From the NCBI GenBank assembly GCA_964036155.1, contig OZ038423.1, positions 56,931,249 through 56,995,248 on the forward strand: a stretch of DNA of 64,000 nucleotides, given 5' to 3'. This document shows positions 1 through 13,100 of this stretch, piece by piece. The notes under the pieces were generated by a model. It saw nothing but the letters and a program-made list of their open reading frames with translations, did no database searches and was not told the DNA's origin. The stretch's first letter is position 1. Each line of letters begins with the position of its first letter. This DNA is from Diploscapter coronatus. Its lineage: Eukaryota; Nematoda; Chromadorea; Rhabditida; Rhabditidae. The position numbers were made by a program, and so were the translations under genes.

Positions 1-3000
1 ATGGGCGTGTTCGGGGGTATCGCGTCGAGCTGATTTGCAGGCTTTCAAATTTTAGGATGATCTTGTTCCGGTCTCTTCGATCTGTCACCAAGGATTTGGA
101 AAGAAACTGGTGACAAATACAAGCTACTATTTCGAACTACACGAAAATCAACCCGACTAGAACGACACTGTCGAATGGTGGTGATACGAGTGGGGATGAT
201 AAGTGGGAGAGATCAGGGCAGAGGACGAAGCCGAGTAGGTAATGGGGAAACATTATCGATCTAAAAGAGTGACGATAAAAAATTGTCGATAAAATGTAAG
301 CTAATTTTTCTCAATTCATCATAGAACACTCCAAAACTTATCATTTCTTCTTTACTGGAAGATGCACAAATCTAAAGAACGCTAAATTTTCGCTTCTAAC
401 TTTTCTTCCAGAAAACGTTGATATCTAAATCAAGAATTTTGCAACCATTTACGCAATTCGCTTTTTCTAAGCCAAATATAATTTGACAAATCATTCGGTC
501 TAAATGTAATCGCCTTATGGGAACGAAATGCGAGGACACGCATCGCTTTCTTCGTTACCCCTTGATAATTCTCAATTATGATGAGTGCACCCTCCTTATT
601 TTTATCGCTTTCTTATCATCCATAAATAACTTTTTCTCGAGGTAAAATTTACCGCGATGCTCAAAAATACTGCTGAAAAACAGTCTATGAAAGAAACTTC
701 GGGAGCTTATTTATCAACGCCAAATAATCGCATAAAATTGGCAGATGGAGCGGCTCCTGGGTAAAATTTCGACACTCAGGTACTTCGTCCTATCTTTCAG
801 ACAATAGATAACAAAGACAGAGTTCTCAGTAGAATGAAGTTTTGCCTGTCTTGACGCAAGAAGCCTCGAAAGCTTCGCAAATCGACCGAAATTTTGCCCC
901 GACCTGACGATGGGAATTTAATAGTTTGATAAGCGCTAAGAATATAAGATCATCGCTTCACGAACAAATTCGTTGTTATCACGAAAATTTACAAGTTTCT
1001 GCGTACGTGTTAACCGATTTTTCAAACTAGACCTAACAATTCTATTTTACCGTGTTCTAATTTTAGTATCCCTTGGAAATACTTATATTTTTCTGTATCA
1101 AAATAGTGCACTTTTAAAATTGACAATATTTTTATCTTTCAAAGGCTGTCCTTGACAAAATTATCAAAAACTTTGATATATTATTAGTGTGCACCAGCAC
1201 CTAAGGCAGATCATTTTTATTTGTTCTTGTTTACGAATTTTACGACGATTTTATGTTGAGTGTGTCAAAATAGTTCGAGCTAAAAATTGGACGGAAATTT
1301 CTAAAAATAGCTCTTGCTCTGATAAAACTATGCATAAAAAGTCCATGTGATTCAACCATTCGATTCCTCGAATATTCTGGCACCAAACTTTCAAATTCCA
1401 CAGCAGCAATTTGATTGCGTTCATGAATTTTCTACCGTTTTAATCGGTATCTTTTATCAATCACTCTATAAAATGAGCCCCGTGAATGAATGTATTGAAA
1501 ATATGTCGTCATGCATCGATTTCAATATAAAAATATTGCGCAAAAACTCCATTTATTGAAGGGCTATTTGGAAACCGCGAGATCACGAGACACGAGACAT
1601 AAACGAAATGGTATAGAGTTAGGGTAGGGTATGGGATGGTAGGTTTTCTTTTTTCACACTATTTTTCAATGTCTCGTGTCTCATGGTCTCACGGTTTACA
1701 AGTTTGCCTATTGAAACATTTTCGAACGTATCTACGCCGTGAATAAAAACATCACAACAAAAAATGTATGCACTCTTTTGAATAAATTTTTCCGTGTTTG
1801 ATATTTTCCATTCTGCCATTATATTTGTGCGTCTTAATATCAAGAGCATTGCTACCTTTTATTATTCGTTAGATCCATTCATACCTTCTTCAGATGACTT
1901 TTTACCTAAAACTTCTGAAAATTATCAGATTTCATGCTTTCAGAATGCGAATCTTTCATTGCGTTGCTTTTCAGGGGCTGTGATTTCTGTACTTTTCATG
2001 TCTTTCTCGCGGATTTTCTCTGAGTTCTCTTACTCTCGATCTTAACATCATCAAGAGTATTGTTACTCTCTATTGACTCCGCTGATTTCTCGTTTCTTTT
2101 CTCTCTAAGTTATAAATGCTATTTCTCAAGTGTTTCTTTTACTCTCTCAGCTTATAGTTGTCTCTTGTTCTACCAACTGTTAGATTTGCCCTGGGGCAGA
2201 ATCGCTCGCAATCATCGTTCGCTATCTGTGTTAAATTGATGCTCTCAAGTCTAGGCACTTCCTGAACTTGTGCGAGAAATTAAGATTTACTTTCATCTTA
2301 GAGCATCTCAGACTCTTAACCGAAGTCTTCAAGTTCAATTTCTATCTAAAACTTCATGAAGTTTTAATTATTGCAGCACTTTTAGTCTAAACGACATGTA
2401 CTATCTCATTTTGTTGCGATTTTATGAAAATTGAAATTGTCTTAACGCCGATGTGACGATAGTGCATGCCAGCTCGCAAAAATTCGTTATTTATGTTTCA
2501 GTCAAAATACCTATCGAAATTGGTCACCTCGCTTGATGAACGAGCTAGGATTTTCCTCTCAATATGTCAAAAATGAGCGCTCCCTAATTACTCATTTCCC
2601 TGAAACCTCTAATCTCAAAGAGAACGCTTCAAAAATCTTTCTAAATTTTAGAATTTCGAAAAACCACGCAAGACCCTATTGCTCATCATTTATCTAGCTT
2701 GCGTAGAAATTTTACAACCTTGTAAAAATTCCGCCATTTTGTTTCACACCACACACGCGCATTAGTCAGCGCTTTAAAATGAGGGTACGAAAGGATAAAA
2801 TCAGGCTTTCAAGATGTTCTAAAATAACCGTATTGTATTACTCATTCGACTAAAAATGAATTGGGTTTCGCAAGCTCCGCCCTGATTTTTTTCCAAGAGT
2901 TTGAATGTTGGTAAAATATTGTCTTTCCTCATAAATATCGCTTTCTTTGCACTTTTTCGTAGTATTTTTTTTGCGTTTTTCTGGAAAAGTTGAGAAATAA

Positions 3001-3816
3001 GAGAAGTCATAATTGTGAGGCACAACAAAAGGCAGATTCTGTCGTGTAATGTTTCAAGGCTGTTTCAAGCCACGGCACGAACGCACAATAGCGATGATTC
3101 GTGCGGTTTGCATCAGAGATTTCGCGAGTTTGCGTATTTTCTTCTAGTCACATGTTTCGTAATCAATTGATTTAGAAACTGCAAAATTTCAGGACTTCAA
3201 ATAGTAGCTCATCACTAAGTTTTGTAAATTTCAAAGCTTACTATTTCGCTTTCTTGATGATGCCATCTTTCCGTGAGTCAATCTATTATCAGAAAATTAT
3301 TCGATCCGGAAAGGTTTATGACTACAATTTCCAACTATATTCGAAAGTTTATGCCTTCGAATGATTTCAGCTTCTCCCGAAATTTGTATTTTTTTCGGAA
3401 AAATTGGGATTTCAAGAATGCTCAAGATTCTCTTTAAAAAAAAAAAGTGTAAAATTGAGGAACTTCATAGTTTTTCTCGCATTCCTGACTTTTGCCCCTC
3501 GGGGTCAATTCGATAATTTTGCTACATTCTTGTTGGGGTGCTTCAAACAGGCGCGCCGCTTTACCTTTGCATCTTTTCAATTTTCTCACTTGTTGTGCGA
3601 AATTCTTCGGATCACTTCCTTCTTCTTTCGAAAAAAGTTCACCTACATCGTCATTTATGAAAGATGTTCAACCACTTGTTCTTTCCTATTAAATTTTTTT
3701 TATCATTCGTTCATCCATCATGCATTTTCATCGACACTTGTAGAACCACTCTGCCACTTGTCGCACTTTTTATTCTTTCCATTATTATTGTTCGATTTTC
3801 CACTCATTATAGACAG
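1..3816. other. Gene-poor leading stretch
   Basis: No reading frame here has both coding-like composition and usable splice signals. The open stretches are short, rich in Phe, Ser and Leu, and look like chance frames in AT-rich DNA. An inverted repeat at 1572-1697 is listed separately. The stretch lies upstream of the first exon of the kinase gene and may hold part of its promoter. Confidence 0.5.
1572..1697. repeat. Fold-back element with 29 bp inverted arms
   Basis: The arm at 1572-1600 and the arm at 1669-1697 are inverted copies differing at about three positions. Both contain the block CACGAGACAT in one orientation or the other. The loop is about 68 nt and AT/GGGTA rich. There is no coding capacity. 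Its size and structure fit a small non-autonomous MITE-like element. The arm text GAGAT.ACGAGAC resembles the element at 57070-57172. Confidence 0.6.
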
Positions 3817-3972
3817 TGGGCGCGTCCAGACTTAGTTGCAATGCAACCTGCAACTCGCTCAAAATAGCATGAGAAACCAAGAGAACAGAAGAAATTATGC
3901 AATCGCGCTCTCTTGATTTTCTATGCTACTCGAACGAGTTGCGTTGCAATTAAGTCTGAACGGGTCCGGTGA
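3817..3972. mobile_element. Palindromic MITE-like element
   Basis: The left arm, from about 3819 to 3886, and the right arm, from about 3905 to 3970, are inverted copies about 60 nt long. They share CAGACTTARTTGCAAYGCAAC, then TCGYTC..RTAGCAT.GA and AA.CAAGAGA. The left arm has an extra 7 nt copy of CTGCAAC. The central spacer is under 20 nt, so a transcript would fold into one long hairpin. It ends about 45 nt before the splice acceptor that opens the first kinase exon. No protein is encoded. It is probably a non-autonomous DNA element. Confidence 0.65.
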
Positions 3973-4117
3973 TTTTCTATTGTATCGTTTTTTTTTTTTA
4001 AATTATTGATTTTTCAGGTAATTGATCAACGATCGATCTGCTCGAGAGTCCATTATCGACTCGAACCAAGACAAAGGAAAATTCGAACAACGCCGATTCT
4101 GCTCTAATCCAGTAAAA

Positions 4118-7100
4118 ATGCCATCCAAACTATCGGACCTCCGATTTCACTACCGACGATACAAAATGTAAGAAACTGTCTAAAAACTAAAAAAGATAAG
4201 ATCCAGTCTAAAATTTACTCCCTCATCAAAATCTAATCTTCCTGACCCTTTGACCTGCTTGACCTGATTTTCCTACTTTTTTACTAAAGCTAGCAAGCCT
4301 AACACTGACGCGATCATAAATGAAGGACCGAGTAAAAATGTGAAAAATTGCTGCAAACCCGTCCCTTTTCTCGTGTTTTTCCCGAACGCCGCCATTTTGT
4401 GGAGGGCCAACACGATAAGTCATCGCGCTGGGCACTAGGGAAAGCTTGAAATGAGCTGGAGAAGAGTCGGGCGCAAGTTTTGAAAATAGCGCTGCCGAAA
4501 GATAGGGTGGTAAAAAATCGGAAAGAAAACCTTTCAAAAATAAGTTTTGTCGAAATTTTGAGAAACGTTCAACACGGGTTCACCACGAAAATAACAAGAC
4601 AAGTGTCACTTTTTCCGGCAAAAAAACGAATAGCTCTGGATCGTGAAATGCGAGGCCTTCCGACAAATTTGAAATAACATTCTCAATCGTGTGTTGAAGG
4701 ACGGGAACGAAAAAAATAGGATATTTCGATGCCAAATCTGGAACTACCCCACATTTCTCTTCGGAAATGTCGGGATATTGATTCGCGCAATGGACCTGGG
4801 AAGGAACTGTACGGATCTAAAAATAGCCAGGGATATTTTAGATTGGAGGAAAATCTTTCCTGCATGTTTTCCCCCAAACCTCGTAATATCTTGACTTGAT
4901 CGAAATCTTTTTTTTTCAAGAAATATGCCTTTGGCTTTTGAAGTTGCAACAAAAGCATACAATATGAGATGAGTTAGAGAAACGAGACGTTGGAAGGTAA
5001 ACAGAAAGGGCGAAATAGTTTTGGATCTGGATAGGGGAAAAGAAACTAGGTATTAGGGGATATCGCGAAATAGTGTTGATTTTTGGAGGTTGAAAGAGGT
5101 AGACGAACTTTTTTATTCTTTGCGTCCACGAGCACAGACCTGACAGGCCCTGTCTCTCCATTCGCTGCGCTCGTCTCGGTCGCGATTTTGCCAAGGCGCT
5201 CATTTCTGATTCTTTGTTTGAAAATTTGCTACACGCATTGCTAGAATCATGATTGGAATCAAGTACATCAAAAAGCGTCTACGGTGGGTCTATTGATTTA
5301 TCGATTTTTTAAAACTTAATTAAATTTTTCCCTATATCCTCTACTGAAAATCCAATCTGTTCCATAGCTTTTCGATAAATTTCATTTTTTTTTTCAAAAA
5401 CCAATATGAAAAGGCAAATTATGCGAATTTCACGCTATTCCAGCTCTATTACCTATTCTTATCCCATCCCGAACTCGATACTCGATTTGATTACCTCATT
5501 GAGAGATCTCGGCGCTATGCTGTAACACGGCTATGAGATATAAGAAATCCCCCGTTCCCACAGATTCATAAGCCATTTTATTTCCCTTAAAACTGAATAT
5601 TCAAATTCTTCAAAATGCATAATTTATCCATTTCTTCGAAAATCATTCTGGTAAAATTATACCCAAACAAAGAACCATATAGCTTCGAGATCAATTTTTT
5701 CTTCTGGAACTCAAATATAAAAATTCGCGATTCTATTTTTCCGAGGCGCTTTATACCAAATGATGATAGATTCGCCCTATTTGTTTGGGGTCTGAGCGCA
5801 AAAGTCTTAATTCGGTCCTACCAAACCAAAACGAAGTCCCGAAATGCACTTCCCTGTTTGTCTCCTTTCTGGCTTGCCGAGAACATTTTCACACAATAGT
5901 TAGCTGCCGCTCGCTTCCCATTCCGTTTGACGGATTCGAGCTTTTATCTCGCGCTTTTTTCTCGCTCGACAAATCGTTATCCCCTAGGGAATTATTTTCA
6001 TCTTTCGATCTCTCTCAGTTTGGTTGTGCCTCGCTCTTCCATATTTTGTCTTGTTTTTGCCGAAATCCTCTGCGCCACTTGACCTGCGCGCGCACTCGGT
6101 TCAAAGATGCAGGAAAATCTTCCGATAAATCTCAATTCCCAGCCCACTTTTTGGATTTCTCTCTTTCCAAAAATCCCCGGAATTTCATTTTCTATCCAAA
6201 TTAAAAAATCTAGACTTGTATCTACCATCTTCCAAACCCTCGAAATTTCAGAATATTGTATCTTTTCGAATTTATTTTCCTCCAAAAATCCTACTATACT
6301 TTCCGTATCGAATTGCAAAAATGCATACTAAAGAAAAGTTTTATTTGATTTGACTTCAAAAATTTCTCAAGAAAGGATTTTTCGTATCGCGCAGTCCCAA
6401 ATTTTGCAGCGGTTTTTCTCCCCCAAAAGTATCCTTCGGCTCTCGGGGCTCGAATTTCCAAATGTCCTCATTGGGAAATTTGCGACGCCTCAAAAACAAT
6501 TCCACCGGCTTCAATTTCCGATCTTTTTATTTTCCAGCCATTTTTAGCGCTTTAGAACAATTCGATACGTCACAATGCGTCGTTAAAGTTTTATCGTTTT
6601 ACCGTTGATTCAGCAAAATTCTATTCAAAGAACGCAAAAAATACCCTTGAACACCAATTTTGACATTTTTGTCAACAATAATGGAAATTTTTTTCGTGAA
6701 TAGATCAAAACAATATTGTAGCCGTCCGACAAAATTTATCACTCTCGAAGTTAGTAGTGTAAATTGGAATACGACAAATTAGGCAGTTCGTCGAGAGACG
6801 TGTATAAATAGCCACGCCTGGCGTCGTCATTACCGACTATGACACTTCCAAAATCATAGCCGCAAGCAGCAATCACTTCACGAGAAGAAATGACTTGCTC
6901 CCACCCCATTCGGTCGCCATTTATATTCTGCTAATTTTGAAAGTGATCAATTTGCCGGACGGCTACAATAAGTTACGTTTTCTTTTGGCAGCTTTTCGTA
7001 TTGTTATAAGTAAAAATGATTCAATCGGACACACCTAAAACGTGATTCTTTAATCATTTTTCTGATGATTACACTTTTGTCTCGACGAACTGTTATCTTT

Positions 7101-10100
7101 TCTTCTGAAGAAGCCTATTTTTCTTCAATCGCGACCGTTTGACACCTCTTCTAGACTTTTTCAGAATTAGTGTTGAATTTCATCAATTTTGCTATTTTCC
7201 AGCACTAGACTAAAATCTACTGTACTCGATTTTTCTTGACCGACTCTTTTTGCTAATCACATGGTGTCTCGACTTTACAGCGTAATTTGTACGAATCTCG
7301 TCACTCCTGCAAATTTTCTTCGCTAGACAGATGTGTGTTGATGTCCACTTAAAATCAGGCTTTGTTGTGAAATTTGAAATTTATGATGGGCAGAACAAGA
7401 AAAAAAGTGAAGGCCATTCAGACAGAAAGAAGCTAAAGGTGCTAAAATAGCCTATAAAAACTTTCAAGGCTAAAAATTTTACTAGTTCTAAGAATTCGAG
7501 ACACATAAAATCCGATAGATTTCATATATCTTCGGCTGCATCTCTTTCGATCTGCCGAAGCATTTGGCGTATACGCTCGAAACAAATTACTTCCGGCTAT
7601 TTTGCAATTTTACAATCAGTCAGTGGTGTTTTCGTTAAATTTTTTGCCTCTTTGAAAAAATCAAATTTTCAAAAATTTAAAAATTAGCCCATTTCTCAAA
7701 ATATCACCATGATAGTCACCCCGAATTTCTACTGCTCCCCGACAGCGTTTTGTAGGTCAGATTTTCAAGGCTTTTCGTTGATGCTATTTCCCGCAATTCT
7801 AACCTCATACGTGCATTTTGATGGGAAAGATTTCTAGTTACCCAATTGCCTCGGTCATTTTTATCTTGCTCACGTTCTTCGCTCTTCTTAATGTTTTACC
7901 CATTGTAATCCCTCCATCATTACTCATTCCCCCAACTTTTTCTTCTAGCCCATCACTTTTTCTGCCAATTTTCAAAATCACTTCGAAAGGTGCTCGGTAC
8001 TTCATAAAATTACCCATAGACAAAGCTCATCCTAAATGAGCATGACTTTCTGAATTTCTCATGACTTTCCCTGAAACTTTTTCAAGTTTTAAAACTCAAA
8101 ACTGCGTGGTGTCGCGTCACACTCGTTTTGAGACAAAATTCAACGCCTGCTTTTTGCCTTACCTGTTATTTTTCCATGTAACTTCCTGTTGTTACTCGTT
8201 TCTTTTTCGTTTCTACACTTTTTCGGGTATTATTTTACTCTCTCCGTCAGTGACGCGGTATCTGTTTTATGCGAAGCGTCGTGAAGAATGTTTAGGATTT
8301 GTAGGGCACGATTTTTCGAGGCAGAAAAGTTCAAAATCTCTTCATTTTGCGCTATCTTTTCGTTTCAAGTAGCTAGAATTTCCCTCCGGCAAAAACGGCT
8401 TTCCTGTCTGTGTAAAGGACCTAGAAAATGGGGTCGTCAAAGTCGAAACGGATATGCTTTGAAAATATATCTCGGATATAGCTTTAGTGATAGCGATAAG
8501 CCCTGACGTCATAGCCCTGAGGTCTATGTCACTTGCAGATGTAAAAATACTTGCAGCGTTATCATCGTAGAATTTCATAATTGACTTGAACTTTCTTACC
8601 AAAGAGATGTTCGGAAGGATTGATAATAATTCTCGAAAAGTACATCTTAATCTTTCGAAATTTGATAGATTTGATAGTTTAGCCGTCGATAAAATTGTTT
8701 AGGCAGATTTTCCTGAAATTTCTCGAAAAAGCCATGACATCATGATAATCGACGACGTTTCTTCATCAGAGATCGATCACTGATAAAATCGCTGAGATTT
8801 CAAGATTCAAGAGGGTCTTTCCCCATTCTTTCCCACACGGCTTGAGCACATCTGATCATCCCTCTTGAAAACGGTTCGTGAAAGCATTTGTCTACAAAAA
8901 TACTCCACTAAAACAATAAAAGTGAATAACAAAAATGCATCATCACGATATTTTCGATCGATCTCAAACCCATGACGCCAATATTTTCGAGTGACTCAAG
9001 AACGATGGTGCCCTTTGTATTCCAGAGCAAGGTCTAAAAATACTCGGCTGGTTTTAAGGGACTAGACTTTATCGTAGATCGGAAAATCCCATCGGTTATC
9101 TTTCATCAGCACTATCCACTTGAACATACAAAGTCAATACCCCGCATGCTTTGAGGGATATTTTGTAGATCTTACAATTAGTTTTATAAGACCCGGGATC
9201 GGGATTTCATATATCCACCTTCAATAGCAGACTAATCTGATCAGCTCAACTTTTACCACTTACTTCAAAATCTCGCTCTCTTTACTTTTCGAAGTCGAAA
9301 AATAGAGATTTTGAGGTAAAGACGTATGAGCCTGGCGATCAAAGTAACTGTCAAACCCATTTACCTAACTCTAAGCTACTTTTCTTCTCCTTTCTTTACT
9401 TGATATTTGATATTTCTCAAACCATATGTTAGAAAATCAGTTTAATCTTCACGTAAGCGCTTTAGAGAACGGGGATTTCGAAAATTGCCTAAATACAAAA
9501 TTTAATTCAAATTGTAAATTCCCTTTTGAATTATTACTCATCTCAGATTTGTATAGTAGTTCTAGACAATTCTGAGCGTATTCTTTTCAGGCTTCGTTCT
9601 TTTCAATGTGAACCTAAAGAAGTCCAATATATTCAGAAGAATCTTTCATGACACACCCACCCTATTGAAACCCGAGATTAAGAGTTCGAATTATAAATTC
9701 TGAAAAGTTCCCCTGAATATCAGATTGTGGTTTTATATTTTCTTTTGACGAACGAAAATTTTCATTTTGCTGCGTTCTTGCTGAAATTTATTGCAATTTC
9801 AGTACGATTGATATCATTCTCGGCAAAATTTCCCGATTTCTAACTTTTGCCCGAAAAAAATGAAAATGTGAGAAACCCATTCTTTTCAATTTCGTAGTAG
9901 ACCGTTGATCTTGGGGAAAAGACATTTCGCTTTGATTCTGAGGTCTCCAAAAATTTTCCCAATGATAAAAGATATGCCTATAAAACAGACTGGAATACTT
10001 CGTTCCAAATTTGGCATCATACGAAAATCATTTCCTTTTGATTACAGAAGTTTAGAGTTCCCAATCTTTTTCAATGATATCAGAACTTGTAGACTTTCGC

Positions 10101-13100
10101 AAGAATGTTCGTAACATTCTCACGACCAATTTCGTCTGAAAATCAAAGTTCTTCCTAAATTTATGCTATCGAAAAAGTACAGTATCTCAAAGAAAAAACG
10201 AGAGATTAGAGAAATTGAACTTTCATTGTCTTTCATCAGACGATATCATTTTATCATCTTCCCATCCTTCTTCACGATAAAAACAAATCAGTTCAACAGT
10301 TCAAGTTCAATGATTTTATTTTATTGGATAGTGGGGAAGGGTTCACTTTTCTTTTGAAATTTTGAGACTACTTTCTAAAAATCGACCGAAATTTAACGAT
10401 TGCTAGAAGACTATTATGCCAAAAATTTCGCCTATCAAGTAAGCTAGCTTAAACATCTTTATCAATCACCTTGAAAACAGATTAATGAAGTTCCACATTA
10501 TATAATTAATCCTGAAAATTGACTTATTTTCATTGATTCCTGGCCAGGTTTTGATTAGTTCGTTCGGTCTCTTGGCCCAATAGAACATTTTTCATCGGCT
10601 GATTTTTGAAGATCACTCTTGTTTTGCCCACCCACAACTTTTTGCGCTCGGTCAGAAATGCTGAAGATCCGTCAAATTCGACGAAATCGCACTCTCGCGA
10701 CCCTGATTACATTTCTGTTATTTGATAGGCTCGGAGTCAGACTCAGACAGGCCAGGGTAATGATTGTGAACCAGTGAAATACCCGCTCTCAAGTCAGGGA
10801 TATCAGTTGTTAGGTTAAAGAGGCAGAAATTGCGAAAGAGCGCGGGATTTTGGAGATATATTGGATATCCAAAGATAAAGATGTATTGAGAGATTTAGAG
10901 AAACAATAGACAAAAGGTGCACCCTTTTGATGTTTTCTTTTTGCTCCCGCATGCCCCTCGGCGGGTTTTTTTCTGCCTCGACTTACCTGACCTCAGATTA
11001 GGTAGAATTTCATTGAAATTTTCCGCGTCGTTTTCGAATCTCGGAAATCTACGAGCGCCTAAAAGCTAGCAGACAGATTTCCGTAAAGATTTCAAGATTC
11101 TCGTGTCTGCCTTCTATGACCGAAAAATCAGCCGAACTTCCGCAAACCCATCGAAAATGTTCATTTTGCCTCTAATTTAACTCGAATCTTTTGAGGCCGC
11201 GTTAAATTTACCCTCCTTTGTAAACATTTTAAGTCCTAAGGCACAGATGATGTGATAAACCTGATCGAACATAATTTGAGTAGCTCTTGAATTTTCCTTT
11301 CGAAAATGCTCTGAATGAAAGATCTTTTCATGCCCTATTTAACATTCTCAAAAACGTTCGAAAATTCAATCTTCCGACGTAGAAATATGTCATTTGCTAA
11401 CATAACGCTGCGAAAACCGAAAATGTTTCTCCCAGTATTAAAAGCATAGTATCTTTTATAATTCCATGACGCATTTGTTTTATGAACTTATAAAACTTCA
11501 ACTTGAGATATCAAATTAGGTAATCTTCAACCAATTTCACGTGTCGTACGAATTTTTAATCTTTCATCGTATTCAAATTCACTTTTCATCGTAACCAATA
11601 TAGCGATACATTCTCTATTGAATTTTATTAGTTTGTTTTGTCGATTCGATAGATTCAAAATTTTTGCCCAGACTTGAAAATGACGTCTGAATTTCTCCTG
11701 AGAATTTGAAGAAAAATGTTCATTATTTTCGCGATAGTTCGTTTCATTCTTAAGAATGTTTCTTCTCATTTGATTTTTCCCGACATAATAAATCAAGTTC
11801 CCAATTTTCTGCTACAGACTTTTGGAGGTTTATTGACGGTCAATGTTATAACTTTTCTAATTTTTGAAAAAAACCATCGATGAAAAACTGAATTAGGTGA
11901 CTTTTGAAAATTTTATAAGTGCATATAAATTTGGTATACGTTATTGAAAATACAATTTATCCATGTTATTCTTTCTTGTAAAAAACGATATTACCAAAAG
12001 TTCACATTTGAGTTTTATTTTGCAGGAAAACTCCATACAAAATTGTACTTAACAAGAAGAATTCTTGTAAAACATTAGATGACACATGATTTAAAAAATC
12101 TGGAATCGACTAAAGTTACACCCCTTTTATGTTCTCTTTAGATAGTTTTTCAGCTAACTTCCCATAATATCGCCACATTTCTAGATTTTTTGGTCCAATA
12201 TACCGAAATCAAAATACAACATTTGGATCTATCGACAAAACGCTAATTCATCATCTTTTTCTTGTCATCTAAATTGGATACACTCTTTACAATAACGTGC
12301 TATTTCTCAATAAAATTACGATTCGGAAAATGTTGAATTTTACAAAATCTACAACTTTTAAACGAACAATACGTGCTAAAAATATCCCTTTGTCTCTAGT
12401 TTCTTGTTTTCATTGATAATTTGAGGTTATCACAAATATGATAAATAGAAATAAAAAAAACCATCTTTCTTAACAAAGCCTTGATGATGAGACCAGCCAT
12501 ATTATTGACAGATGTGTAAATCGTCTCCATGTTAGCATAGCACGTGCTAAAAGCGAATTTATGGTCATTTCTCCAAATTTTCCTCCACATTTCGCGCTAT
12601 TTTCAATGTGTCTGGAAATCCTGTCATATTTATTCTCCTTTCCTCCCGACTCCAGGCAATTTTGGGCCGAACATAGTGACTTTTTCGGTTGTTTTTAGAT
12701 CCCTTTTATGAAAATTTCTGCATCTTTGTCATATGCTATTTTCTTTCTTGATTCTCTCAAAATTCAGTGCTATTTTTGAATTTTTCTTTCTTTTCTCCTC
12801 TCCGAGATAACAATCTCGCAGTTATTCTTTTCGTCACTTTCTAGAGGACTTTTCTTTTCCCTTCCTCGCTTCTTAAGATTAGCATCTAAAAATTTAAAAT
12901 TACCTATTTTGGTGGAATTGCTAGTTTTTGCAATCCTCACTGAAATTTAATTTTTTAGGCAAAATATGCTAACTTTTCGATTTTCAGGATGCTAAAGCGC
13001 AAACTACAGGACCTAACCGTGTGCTGTTCATATCAGGTCGATTTTCTGCATCAGAAAGGTTGGATTTAGTTTTTTCACAAAATCATGGTGTGGTACAATT

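Larger units (their letters stand above)
4168..12987 (+). other. 8.8 kb first intron of the kinase gene
   Basis: Exon 1 ends in phase 2 at a GTAAG donor and exon 2 begins with the single base G before ATG, so the joined frame stays open. No gene was found nested in this intron on either strand. It holds a Tc1/mariner-like MITE (6716-6968), a cluster of AGGTCA half-sites (4243-4265) and a hairpin (9260-9319). The rest is AT-rich and shows nothing I can name. Its size is far above the other introns in the window and leaves room for an internal promoter driving the short isoform. Confidence 0.55.

Noticed and set aside
55..171. Possible terminal exon at the left edge (TTTTAG acceptor, then 38 codons to a stop)
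   Set aside because: Single short exon, no recognisable motif, and nothing upstream to join it to.
3404..3835. Open frame of 143 codons on the plus strand
   Set aside because: Rich in Phe, Ser and Leu, with no domain and no splice context. It overlaps the palindromic element and looks like chance in T-rich DNA.
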